Below are positions 21,735 to 32,225 of a stretch of DNA of 64,000 nt, one piece after another (position 1 is the stretch's first letter; each line of letters opens with the position of its first letter). The notes under the pieces are model-generated. The model was not told the origin of the DNA. It did not search any database and saw only the letters and a list, made by a program, of their open reading frames with translations. A program made the translations under genes and the position numbers. This stretch comes from Bubalus kerabau (lineage: Eukaryota; Chordata; Mammalia; Artiodactyla; Bovidae): assembly GCF_029407905.1 (NCBI RefSeq), contig NC_073627.1:156927697-156991696 (forward strand), read 5' to 3'.

Positions 21735-22453
21735 CAGTCAGTTCAGTCGCTCAATCATGTCTGACTCTTTGCAACCCCATGAATCACAGCACGCCAGGCC
21801 TCTCTGTCCATCACCAACTCCCGGAGTTCACCCAGACTCACGTCCATCGAGTCAGTGATGCCATCCAGCCATCTCATCTTCTGTCATCCCCTTCTCCTCC
21901 TGCCCCCAATCCCTCCCAGCATCAGAGTCTTTTCCAATGAGTCAACTCTTCACATGAGGTAGCCAAAGTACTGGAGTTTCAGGTTAGCATCATTCCTTCC
22001 AAAGAAATCCCAGGGCTGATCCCAGAAAGGACTGGTTGGATCTCCTTGCAGTCCAAGGGACTCTCAAGAGTCTTCTCCAACACCACAGTTCAAAAGCATC
22101 AATTCTTCAGCGCTCAGCCTTCTTCACAGTCCAACTCTCGCAGATGACACCACCCTTATGGCAGAAAGTGAAGAGGAACTCAAAAGCCTCTTGATGAAAA
22201 TGAAAGTGGAGAGTGAAAAAGTTGGCTTAAAGATCAACATTCAGAAAACAAAGATCATGACATCTGGTCCCATCACTTCATGGGAAATAGATGGGGAAAC
22301 AGTGGAAACAGTGTCAGACTTTATTTTTCTGGGCTCCAAAAGCACTGCAGATGATGACTGCAGCCATGAAATTAAAAGACGCTTACTCCTTGGAAGGAAA
22401 GTTATGACCAACCTAGATAGCATATTCAAAAGCAGAGACATTACTTTGCCAAT
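21735..22453 (-). mobile_element. BovB LINE 3' fragment with 5' inversion (twin priming)
   Basis: 21735-22140 is the BovB 3' end in minus orientation. 22141-22453 is the adjoining upstream segment, encoding the ADDTTLMAESEE reverse-transcriptase motif region, in plus orientation. About 50 bp are lost at the switch. The outer flanks AATGTAGAGAT (21724-21734) and AATGAAGAGAT (22451-22461) form an 11-bp duplication with one mismatch. The 101-codon open frame in the inverted part is transposon-derived. Confidence 0.9.
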
Positions 22454-22461
22454 GAAGAGAT

Positions 22462-23205
22462 AGGATGACCTAATTTGAATAGTAAACCCAGGTAGGAAAA
22501 ATTGTATGTTTGTGTTACATTTAATGCTGGCAATTCTGAAGACATTCCTGTTTTATTAAACCAGCACACTTAAACTAGATTTTATTTACCCAAGATTATC
22601 CCAGATCATGTGAACTTAAAAAATATTTGTGTTAGATTCTATATTTCTGTATTTTACAAATACTTTTTATAATCACTTATTCTTCTTTTAGCCAATTAAA
22701 TAGAACACTTAAAAAAATAATGCATACATAATATAAATACTTGAATAGATACACATAAAAATATAAACCGACACAAACAGAGACCTTATAGCTTTCATTT
22801 AAAAATTTTAGCCATGTCTCAGGTACAATAATACAAAACCCAAAAGAATAGCTGGATACTAACTGTGTTTCTGGCTGCTGGACTAAGTTAAGTTTACCTA
22901 CTCAGGTGACCAGTTTTTTGCTAAAGTTTGTTTTTTGTTTTTGTTTTTTTTTGCATGCTGTAAGGATTCTTTTAGAAAAGATATTTTTTGAATCATTTTG
23001 CCTTTGTTTCTGCATACCAATCAAAGACTGCTTTCCACTGTCTCTGAAAGATGTGAGGTCCTTTTTTCAAGGGTGCACCTTCAGGTTGACTTGTCTAAAT
23101 TGAAATTTCCCCAAAGTGGCCATTAACAGTTCTAAATTATCCAAAAGTTCACCCATTTCCCAAAAAGGCCAAGTTCCTGGTCCATAATGGGTATACACAT
23201 GGGAA
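22462..23205. other. Unassigned AT-rich DNA
   Basis: No gene is recognised. Confidence 0.45.
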
Positions 23206-23209
23206 ACAG

Positions 23210-23333
23210 GATTGCTTTTTCTTTTGGCCATACCACACAGCCTGTAGGATCTTGGTTCTCCAACCAGGGATCAAATCCAGATGCCCTGCTTTGAAAGCAC
23301 AGAGTCTTAACCACTGGACTGCCAGGGAAGTCT
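23210..23333 (-). mobile_element. CHR-type SINE fragment
   Basis: Reverse-orientation SINE head (ACTGGACTGCCAGGGAAGTC at its right end) with a T-rich tail at the left. Confidence 0.8.
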
Positions 23334-23439
23334 CCAGAAACAGGTATTCTGGAGGACAGTGAAGAAAGAGTTTTAGACCAGGTAGAACCCATCTTTGCCT
23401 TTGCATTCCCTAAAACAATCTCTGGAGAGAGTAATCCTG

Positions 23440-23647
23440 TTGCTGTTAAGTCACTAAGTCATGTCTGACTCTTGCAACCCCATGGACTGTAGCACGCCAG
23501 GCCCCTCTGTCCATGGGATTCTCCAGGCAAGAATAATGGAGTAGGTTGCCATGCCCTCCTCCAGGGAGGGGATTTTCCCGACGCAGGGATTGAATCCTAC
23601 TGCATTGGCAGGTGGATTCTTTACCACTGAGCCAACAGAGAAGTCCC
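23440..23647 (-). mobile_element. Bov-tA SINE
   Basis: Reverse Bov-tA with a perfect 10-bp duplication AGTAATCCTG at 23430-23439 and 23648-23657. Confidence 0.95.
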
Positions 23648-23657
23648 AGTAATCCTG

Positions 23658-23922
23658 CTGCTGCTACTGCTAAGTCGCTTCAGTCGTGTCCAACTCTGTG
23701 CAACCCCATGACGGCAGCCCATCAGGCTCCGCCGTCCCTGGGATTCTCCAGGCAAGAACACTGGAGTGGGTTGCCATTTCCTTCTCCAATGCATGAAAGT
23801 GAAATGTGAAAGTGAAGTCGCTCAGTCATGTCCGACTCTTAGCGACCCCATGGACTGGAGCCCACCAGGCTCCTCCGTCCATGGGATTTTCCAGGCAAGA
23901 GTACTGGAGTAGGGTGCCATTG
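23658..23922 (-). mobile_element. Bov-A2 SINE
   Basis: Reverse Bov-A2 dimer immediately after the preceding Bov-tA, beginning with (CTG)n and containing the usual GAAAGTGAA linker. Confidence 0.95.
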
Positions 23923-24079
23923 CTGCCTAAAACACAGAGAACCACAGATTTCTCCCCTTTAGATAGAAGGGGGACTTACCAAGAAGCTTCGACAAACAAA
24001 ATACAGGTATGTAAAATAAAGTCAGAGAGATCAAAATGCAAAGAGAGTAGAGCTGGGATCCAAGAGGAACCCTTGCCCT

Positions 24080-24370
24080 CTGAAGCCCGTAGTGGAATCC
24101 GTGCTTGCCTCTTTCTGGCTTCCAGTAGTTTGCAGCAATCGCTGGTGTCCCTTGGCTTGTAGATTCATCTCTCCAGCCCTCCACCTTCACAGGGCCTTTT
24201 TGTGACACTGGTCACACTGGATCATGGGCCCAGTCTCCTGCAGTAGAGCATCATTTTAACTTTAATCACATCTGCAATGCCCCTATTTCCAAATAAGGTC
24301 ACATTCTGAAGTTCTGGAGATCAGGACATCGATATATATTCCTTGCAGGATATGATTCAGCCCATAACAT
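24080..24370 (-). mobile_element. MLT1-type MaLR LTR fragment
   Basis: Reverse complement of an old LTR: TTGGCTTGTAGATTCATC, then ATCTGCAATGCCCCTATTTC and AAATAAGGTCACATTCTGA landmarks. Confidence 0.7.
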
Positions 24371-24594
24371 GAGTCTAGAGGAAGGACAGTTATTTCAAGG
24401 AGGAGACTTTGTAGAGACTTTGTAGAGACAGGAGCCCAAGAAAGAGGTGGTGGGAGTTGAACTCAAGCAGACTGGGGAGAGGAAATGGCAAGTATCTCAA
24501 TTTGGCTTGGGTGGACATTTGTCAGGAGGGTGGATGGAGAGGATGGTGGAAGGCTGATTGTGCCAGCTCAGGCAGGGCCCTGGATGCCTGGTAT

Positions 24595-24712
24595 ATGTGA
24601 TAATGATGGCATTTAATCCATGATATGTGCCAGGCACTGTGTTATGTGCATTTCCTATTTTGTGTTATCTTATTCAGTCCTCCAAAAAGTCTTATAAGGT
24701 ATCGCAGAAACA
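24595..24712 (-). mobile_element. MIR SINE fragment
   Basis: The reverse-complement core TATGTGCCAGGCACTGTGTT and following TTATTCAGTCCTCC are typical of MIR. Confidence 0.7.
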
Positions 24713-25099
24713 AAGCAATATATGTGGCTCCTCTCTTTAAAAAAGAAACTGTAAAATCAGAAATGTGGACTTTTGTTTTATTAAAATGAGAAATGGTGAA
24801 GCCCAGAAATACTTTCCTTGTTCAGGCACTGAGGCTTCCCCTCACTAACCCCATCCTCCATTCTCTCTGCTGCCATTCCCCCCAACCACCCAAGAAGTAT
24901 GAAAACCCAAATGCTTCCTTTCTGAGCCTTCTGCAGGCCTGACCAGTGGGAAGTAAGGCTTTTCCTGGAATCTTCTTTCAGTGATACAAAAGGAATAAGC
25001 AGAACCCCCTATCTGGAGCTTACCTATCTCCAGAAGGCTGGCAAGATGGCTTATAAGAAAAATAAACCACTAATTAATATTGTTGTATGTTATATATGA

Positions 25100-25305
25100 T
25101 GGGACTTCCCTGGTGGCTCAGACCAAAAAGAATCTGCCTGCAAGGCAAGAAACATGGGTTCAGTCCCTGGACTGGGGAGATCCCCTGGAAAAGGGAATGG
25201 CTACCCACACCAGTATTCTTGCCTGGAGAATTCCACAGACAGAGGAGTCTGGCAGGCTACAGTCCATGGGGTCACAAAGAGTCAGACACAACTGAGCAAT
25301 TAACA
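25100..25305 (+). mobile_element. Bov-tA SINE
   Basis: Complete plus-strand Bov-tA with a perfect 12-bp duplication TGTTATATATGA at 25088-25099 and 25306-25317. Confidence 0.95.
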
Positions 25306-25424
25306 TGTTATATATGAAAGTCATTAAGAAAGTAAATTCTAAGAGTTCTCATAACAATGAAAATTTTTTCTTTCTTTAATTTTGTATCTATATGAGATGA
25401 AGCATACTACTAAACTTATTGTGA

Positions 25425-25535
25425 TGATCATTTCATGATGTATGTAAGTCCAATCATTACACTGTACACCTTAAATTTATACAGTGCTGTAACATATCTC
25501 AACAAAACTGGAAGAAGAAATAAAAATCAAAAAGA
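25425..25535 (+). mobile_element. Old L1 3' end
   Basis: The TGTACACCTTAAATTTATAC word and AACAAAACTGGAAGAA tail followed by A-rich sequence fit an old mammalian L1 3' terminus. Confidence 0.55.
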
Positions 25536-26645
25536 GAAAAAGTAAAATGAAAGAAAGAAAAAAGAAAACACCTATCTTAGGAGTTTTCAAAGTATGTTCT
25601 GCAGAATACTGTGTAACCCAAGAACCTTTCAGATGGCTTACAGGGTAGAAACTGTTTTCATAATAACACTAAAATGGTATTCACGTTCATTGTATTGACA
25701 TTTGTCCAAATGATACAAAAGAAACAATGGGTAAAACTGCTGGCACAACCTGAATCAAGCCAGCAGCACCAGACTGTACTGTAGATCATATTCCTCCCTC
25801 ACACGCATTCACACACTTTAAAAAAAAAGGCCAGTTTCACTCATGATGATGCTATGAGTTATTAATTTATTAACTCTCAATCTCTGAGTACAAGTCTTTT
25901 GTATTCTGTATGACAAAATGGAAAGTTCACAAAAAGGACTTTTGTTGCATCCCAAAACACTATGGTTTTCTTGAGGAAAAACTCTTGTGCAATTGTTTGA
26001 ATAGCAAGCCAAACTAGCCACTTTTTCATGGAACATCATTTCTTCCTGAAAGAACAATTAGCAGACAAACTGAATATTTAGACTTGGGTATTTGGCAGAT
26101 GTTTTCTCAGAAATGAATAAATGGAGCCTGTCGATTCAAGAAAAACGACTGACATTTTTTGTTGCCTGTGATACCATTCAATCTTTCAAGGAAAAATTGA
26201 AATTTTGAAAAGCTTATACCAAGAACCATGAGCTCAAGAGCCTTTCAATCATTAAAATACTTGAGAGGTGGGTGGTGATATTAACAACTGTGATTTGTTT
26301 CATGTTCTATAATAATTAGATCAACATTTGGAAGTTCCATGTACCTCAGTGAACCAATATTTTCCAAATGGCCAATGCATTTTGGTACAAAACCATGCAC
26401 AGATTGAAAAATCTGTTCAAAGTGCAAGATACTCTGATTTTATTTTAATGGAGGACAAAAAGTCCACTGATATGATTTCAGATTGCATATTGCAGCTAAC
26501 CTTTAAGAAGCTACCACTAGTCAAGTGTTGACGTCATATCAAAGAAGGATTCACAACTATCTGAAAGGCTCTTAAAATTCTCTTCTCTTTTAAAACTACA
26601 GATCTAAGTGAGGTTGGATTTTCTTCGTATATTTCAATCAAAACA

Positions 26646-26978
26646 ACCTATCAGGCTTCCCTGGTGGCTCAGTGGTAAAGAATCTGCCTGCCAATGCAGG
26701 AGACCTGGGTTCGATCCCTAATCTGGGAAAATCCCATATGCCATAGTATGCAGCAAAGCAACTAAGTCCATGGGCCACAACTACTGAGTCTGTGCCCTAG
26801 AACCCTCAAGCACCAACTGCTGAACCACATGCTGCAGTTACTGAAGCCCACACGCCTAGAGCCCATGCTTCATAACAAGAGAAACTGCAGCAATGAGAAG
26901 CCTGCACAGAGCAACTAGAGAAAGCCTGTGTGCAGCAACGAAGACTCAATGCAGCCAAAAATAAATAAAATGAAAAAT
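26646..26978 (+). mobile_element. CHR-type SINE in the transposase fossil
   Basis: Full-length CHR SINE from AGGCTTCCCTGGTGGCTCAG to CAGCCAAAAATAAATAAAAT, inserted in the hAT coding relic. Confidence 0.9.
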
Positions 26979-27171
26979 AAAACCCATTACAGAAGATTGG
27001 ATGCAGAAGTAGATATTATAATCCAGCTATCTTTTATTAAGCCAGCCATTAAAGAGATTTGCAAAAAGGCACACAGTGACACTCTTCTCCAAACAAAATA
27101 ATTACTGGTAAAACATCATTTTTTAAAAAAATATGTGAATTAACATGTAATGGGTTTACTGGTGTTATTTT

Positions 27172-27385
27172 AGATGGCGCTAGTGCTAAGGAACCCACCT
27201 GCCAATGCAGGAGACTCGGGTTCGATCCCTGGGTCAGGAATCTCCCCTGGAGGAGGGCATGGCAACCCACTCCAATATTCTTGTCTGGAGATTTCAAAAG
27301 ACAGAAGAGCCTGGCGGGCTACAGTCTGTAGTGTCGCAAAGAGTTGGACATGACTGAAGCAACTTAGCATGCAGCATGCACATAA
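27172..27385 (+). mobile_element. Bov-tA SINE in the transposase fossil
   Basis: Plus-strand Bov-tA (GGAACCCACCTGCCAATGCA head; BovB-like tail to AACTTAGCATGC) inserted in the 3' non-coding part of the hAT relic. Confidence 0.9.
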
Positions 27386-27545
27386 AAATTTTTATTATTT
27401 TTAAGTTCTAATACAGTAAACAGTAACACATTCACCATACATGAATAAAAGGTCTTTGGCTCCTCAATCATTTATGAGGCTACAAAGGATCCTGAGAACA
27501 GAAGTCTGAGAAGTCTGGGGTCTTCAAGGTCAGTGCTAGTGTCTG

Positions 27546-28611
27546 TTTCATGCTACAGAAGAATTCATTTTTGAAAGTAATGCTGGAAATCCCTTCTCTT
27601 GTGCTGATCGGAGGAGCTAAAGAATAGAGACTATTGACGATCCAGGGCTAATCATGATGACGCAAGCCAATTCCACTAATCAAACCGAAGAAACAGAAAC
27701 AAGAGTGAGTTTAACTGCACTCTCTTTTCCAAAGACACATTTTGCTGCTGTGATGCCTCTCCTTTGACTGCAAAGAGATCCACCTGTCTCTGCTGCTCCC
27801 ACCTGTACATAAACCTTTAATGTCTGTGTGATTGTCCAGGAAAAGTAAACCATATTTTACAGAATTATGTGAAGTTACAAAATACACCTAGTGTAGATGA
27901 CATTGATTGCTTTAAAACCAATTCTTAATCGCTTCACATTAAATTTACAATGGAGGTGGACTTTCTGGGCTTCCCACCCCATTCCCAGGCCCCATGAGCC
28001 TGACCTCAGCATCCACCTGCCGGCAGCACCTCTAGCTCTGCTCTGCTCCTGGGCGGGCCTTCACATCCAGTCCAGGCTATGCTGCCCATTGAGGGCACTT
28101 TCTTCACTTCCAGTGTGTTTGGTGATTGTCGGTCTTTTTATTTCAAGATAACTAATCTAAATAGGATTTGGAAATAGTTCAATGCACAGGGAAACACAGA
28201 AAGAAAAGCTGCAACTCCCCAGGAGCACGGGGGCCTCAATGGCCAAGCAGAACTCAGGGGCCCTACACTGATTGACAGCACAGATGGGGATCCAGCTTTG
28301 GGGAACCCCAAAAGTCAGGGCCCTTTCCCTGGGGACTCAGGCTCAGATCAGCCCATGTGCCCAGCCAGACTTCCCCACCCTCATTTTCTCTTTCCAGTTT
28401 CATGTTGTCTTTTTTTAACTTGTCTATTTCTATTGGTTGATTTAAGTCCCTTCTGGAGCAAGGAGGGAGGAAGATGACTGGGCTGTGAGACTGCTGGTGA
28501 CTTAGCACATTACTGACCTGAGACATGACAATATGTTTTGACAGAATGATACAATTAACATCACTGTGTGAAGCTGTTGGAGCTTAACATTGATTATTAT
28601 ACAACTTATGA
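27546..28611. other. Unassigned intergenic DNA
   Basis: No repeat or exon is recognised. The 84-codon frame at 27897-28151 has no recognisable features. Confidence 0.45.
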
Positions 28612-29025
28612 TTGTCATTATCATTCACGTTTTGCTCTGTTGGGTTTTTGTTCCAACTTTGTGCATATTATAAACATAAGTTAATTACCATAAAATTTTC
28701 AAACATGATGCATTGCAAAATTTTGAGTGAAGAAGAATGTTTCAGTGAATTTTATCCAGATACTTTCTCTGATTGTCTGAGAGACATATATACCAGTGTC
28801 TCAGAAGATGATAGTTCTTCAGAACTTAGTTCTGATTCAGATGATGTGAATATTAGACCAACAAAAAGACAAAAAGCTTCAGTGATTGATTCTTATATGG
28901 AAAGTGAAAATGAAACTCCTGGTGCTGGAGAAGACTTTATAGGTGTATCAGGTGTAACAATTGAATGCAAGAACCCACAGAGTGTTAGTGAAGTAACAGA
29001 ATTAATTTTCGGCCAGGCAAAATAA
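28612..29025 (+). CDS. Unassigned 137-codon acidic ORF, possibly a piggyBac-type N-terminus
   Basis: An uninterrupted frame encodes a Ser/Asp/Glu-rich protein. From residue 33 (MHCKILSEEECF) it passes through SVSEDDSSSELSSDSDD to a basic RPTKRQK stretch, then ends FGQAK and TAA. An acidic leader followed by a short basic cluster is typical of the N-terminal region of piggyBac-like transposases, but no DDE catalytic domain follows. The second Met (28708) would give 105 residues. Codon use is AT-rich like the surroundings. It may be a transposon remnant or a retrocopy fragment. I cannot identify it, and whether it is expressed is unknown. Confidence 0.35.
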   Translation: MSLSFTFCSVGFLFQLCAYYKHKLITIKFSNMMHCKILSEEECFSEFYPDTFSDCLRDIYTSVSEDDSSSELSSDSDDVNIRPTKRQKASVIDSYMESENETPGAGEDFIGVSGVTIECKNPQSVSEVTELIFGQAK

Positions 29026-29596
29026 AAATCGCTGGCCACAGGCATTACTTTCTGCAAAAATCCCCCAGTTAATAATGAGTTAATAAAGAGCTGTCCAGTT
29101 TGGGCAGAGATGGAAGGAGGTATTTCCAGCTCTCACGTTTAGCATTCTAAGAATCCCCATCTCTCCAGTCTCTCACATCTGTCCTGAGGGTTCTTTCAGA
29201 CATGTTAGGAGAGCAGTTGGCCTGACTTTGGCAGGAAGTTTCATAAGCTGGGTGGGAGTAAACAGGAAGCATGAACACAGCTATAATATTTGATCTTACT
29301 TCATTCTCACATCCATCTATAGAGGAGGCTCCGCATCAGACCAAACTTGGTGGCCTCAAGGAGCTAGCATTTGGATAATGAGAAAACCATACAACTTCCA
29401 GGCCTGCTCACATTTTTATCAACACCAAGCACAAAGCAATCATATCCAGAAGCCAATGGTATCCCCACCAAGGAAAACTGTCTTCAATTCTTAACTAAAA
29501 GGTCAAAGACAAAGGCAAGTATTCTTTATGTAGAATTTTTCCATCCCAACTTCTGACATGTAGAGGCAACACCATCTGGCATCTCTCCATAAACGC
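29026..29596. other. Unassigned intergenic DNA
   Basis: No gene or named repeat is recognised. Confidence 0.5.
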
Positions 29597-29669
29597 TTAG
29601 CTTCTGGTGTTCTTTTTGGCTCCTCCATGGATTTTTCTTATCTCATCTGTGTGCTTCTTTAAGTTTTTA
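29597..29669 (-). other. Candidate orphan terminal exon (speculative)
   Basis: On the minus strand a strong pyrimidine tract ends in CAG at 29672-29670. A short open stretch follows, encoding a lysine-rich tail (KNLKKHTDEIRKIHGGAKKN) and a TAA at 29599-29597. It resembles a splice acceptor plus a C-terminal coding exon, but no partner exon could be identified. Confidence 0.2.
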
Positions 29670-30214
29670 CTGTAAAGAAAAAAGGGATTTGTAAAATCAC
29701 ATAAAATAAAGATGCAGCTTAAGATAAACATCCCCATGTAGGCTACGACACAGCCTTGCTGCAGACCAGGAATATCCTGCAGGCCTCTCTCCCTTCCCAG
29801 GAAGGGGACAGAAGTGTCCTGGGGTGCTGCTGGCTCAGGGTCTGCTTGCAAGGGCAGGAGACTTTCTTCCTATCTTTCCAGGCCCTCCAGGGACCCAACG
29901 TGCTCATTCTTCTTCCCCTAGGTCACACGGAGATGGGAGGATGCCACCCACTGTTAGAACAAACGTGATCTGGGGGCTCAGTGCACTCAACAGCCCCATT
30001 CTGACATATGCAGAAGGCAGTTCTCGGGGTCCGCTGAGGAAAAGGGGTCTGACGGCTCTTGGAGGCAGTCTCAGACCAGCCATAGAATACTGGACATGGG
30101 TAGGGCAATGGATACAAAACTAAAAATACAGTTTCCAACTTGCTCCTTTTAACTTGTGCAGGAATGAGAATTACTAACCTAGTGCAGTAACCAGACTCTG
30201 ACAATGGTTGCCTG

Positions 30215-30312
30215 TCGGCAGAGCAGCCTGGCCTGCTACAGTCCATGGGGTTGCAGATTAGGACACAACTGAAGCGACTAAGCATGCATGCACACATGCA
30301 GCAGTTGTAAAC
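30215..30312 (+). mobile_element. Bov-tA 3' fragment
   Basis: Only the BovB-derived tail is present (CAGCCTGGCCTGCTACAGTC to AAGCGACTAAGCATGC). Confidence 0.8.
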
Positions 30313-31149
30313 TACTCTCCTTAAAAAAAAAAGAATGACATGCATCTGCCTTTCAGTTTGCTGGCACGGTAAGCCTTGCAGTTGCTACAAGTGTTGGCCT
30401 AAGACAGTGCCCTGGTTAGACAGTGAACTCTACAAATGTGACTGCCCCCTGCAGGGAGTACTGGCCTCTCTGGGCATATTTCTCCAGCTGAGCCACCTCT
30501 ACAAACTACTAGTCATGTCTGACTCTTTAGGACCCCATGGACTGCAGCACACCAGGCTTCCCTGCCCTTCACTATCTCCCAGAGTTTGCTCAAAGTCATG
30601 TCCATTGAGTCAGTGATGCCATCCAACCATCTCATCCTCTGTCACCCCTTTCTCTGCCTGCCCTCAATCTTTCCCAGCATTAGGGTCTTTTCAAATGAGT
30701 CAGTTCTTCACATCAGGTGGCCAAAGTATTGGAGTTTCAGCTTCAGCATCAGTTCATTCAATGAATATTCAGGGTTAATTTCCTTTAGGATTGACTGGTT
30801 TGATCTCCTTCCAGTCCAAAGGACTCTCAAGAGTCTTCTCTAACATCACAATTAGAAAGCATCAATTCTTCGGTGCTCAGCCTTCTTTATAGTCCAACTT
30901 TCACATCTACATGTGACTACTGGAAAAACAATAGCTTTAACTAGATGGATCTTTGTCAGCAAAGTGATGTCTCTGCTTTTTAATACACTGTCTAGGTTTG
31001 TCATAGTTTTCCTTCCAAGAAGCAAACATCTTTTATTAATAATTTCTGCAATAATGACTGCGGTTTCTGTCTGCAGTGATTTTGGAGCCCAAGAAAATAA
31101 AGTCTGTCACTGTTTCCATTTTTCCTGTTTTATTTGCCATGAAGTGATG

Positions 31150-31760
31150 AAAACAGTGTCAGACTTTATTTTTTTGCTCCAAAATCACTGCAGATGGTGA
31201 CTGCAGCCAGGAAATTAAAAGACGCTTACTCCTTGGAAGGAAAGTTATGACCAACCTAGATAGCATATTCAAAAGCAGAGACATTACTTTGCCAACAAAG
31301 GTCCATCTAGTCAAGGCTATGGTTTTTCCTGTGGTCATGTATGGATGTGAGAGTTGGACTGTGAAGAAGGCTGAGTGCCGAAGAATTGATGTTTTTGAAC
31401 TGTGGTGTTGGAGAAGACTCTTGAGAGTCCCTTGGACTGCAAGGAGATCCAACCAGTCCATTCTGAAGGAGATCAGCCCTGGGATTTCTTTGGAGGGAAT
31501 GATGCTGAAGCTGAAACTCCAATACTCAGGCCACCTCATGCGAAGAGTTGACTCATTGGAAAAGACTCTGATGCTGGGAGGGATTGGGGGCAGGAGGAGA
31601 AGGGGACGACAGAGGATGAGATGGCTGGATGGCATCACTGACTCGATGGACGTGAGTCTGAGTGAACTCCAGGAGTTGGTGATGGACAGGGAGTCCTGGC
31701 GTGCTGCGATTCATGGGGTCGCAAAGAGTCGGACACGACTGAGCGACTGAACTGAACTGA
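31150..31760 (+). mobile_element. BovB LINE 3' fragment inserted into an inverted BovB
   Basis: This plus-strand BovB 3' end holds a clean 167-codon frame (31247-31750, with YGCESWTVKKAE and RRRRGRQRMRWLDGI). It ends with (ACTGA)n at 31749-31760. It starts at almost the same BovB position as the inverted sequence beside it, producing a near-palindrome. TGATG occurs at both junctions and may be a short target duplication. Confidence 0.85.
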
Positions 31761-32074
31761 TGGAACCAGATGCCATGATCTTACTTTTTTTAATGTTGAG
31801 TTTCAGGCCAGCTTTTTTACTCTTCTCTTTCACCTTCATCAAGAGGATGTTTAGTTCCTCTTGCTTTCTGTCATTAGAGTGGTATCATCTGCATATGTGG
31901 ACTTGTTGATATTTTTCCCAGCAATCTTGATTCCAGCTTGTGATTCATCCAGCCTGGCATTTCGAATGATGTACTGTGTAGAAGTTAAATAAGCAGGGTG
32001 ACAGTATATAACCCTGATGTATACCTTCCCCAATTTTCAAACAGTCTGTTGTTCCACGTAGGGTTCTAACTGTT

Positions 32075-32172
32075 ACTTCTTTTTTTTTTTTATTTTTTTT
32101 ATTTTTAAACTTTACATAATTGTATTAGTTTTGCCAAACATCAAAATGAATCTGCCACAGGTATACATGTGC
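32075..32172 (-). mobile_element. Bovine L1 3' end fragment
   Basis: A T-rich run (reversed poly(A)) is followed by the antisense L1 3' end including TTTGCCAAACATCAAAATGA and CCACAGGTATACATGTG. Confidence 0.85.
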
Positions 32173-32225
32173 TTGACTTGCATACAGGTTTCTCCGGAGA
32201 CCAATATACTTTCTGATGTACAGAG

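Larger units (their letters stand above)
25570..27545 (+). pseudogene. hAT-Charlie transposase fossil, split by two SINEs
   Basis: The plus strand holds a decayed hAT-family transposase. Fragments read through a VNQYFPN-like stretch and LQLTFKKLPLV (67-codon frame at 26328-26531). Beyond that, out of frame, is the C-terminal dimerisation segment before 26645, resuming after the SINE at about 26990 with a NAEADI-like stretch. Frameshifts and stops are frequent. The left end (about 25578) and right end (about 27500-27545) show hAT-like terminal wording. It is a DNA-transposon relic, not a domesticated host gene, because the frame is destroyed. Confidence 0.75.
30510..32205 (-). mobile_element. 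BovB LINE 3' part, interrupted
   Basis: Minus-orientation BovB from its 3' end (30510) back through the YADD region to the LRNLYA-type segment (about 32190). It is interrupted at about 31150-31760 by a younger plus-strand BovB piece and at about 32078-32172 by an L1 tail. Its frames are broken in many places. Confidence 0.85.

Noticed and set aside
22158..22463. 101-codon plus-strand frame as a gene
   Set aside because: It is the inverted half of a twin-primed BovB.
29756..30345. Overlapping frames of 70-140 codons near the candidate exon
   Set aside because: They have no splice context or family resemblance and partly cover a Bov-tA tail.
31247..31750. 167-codon plus-strand frame as a gene
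   Set aside because: It is the BovB C-terminal coding region.
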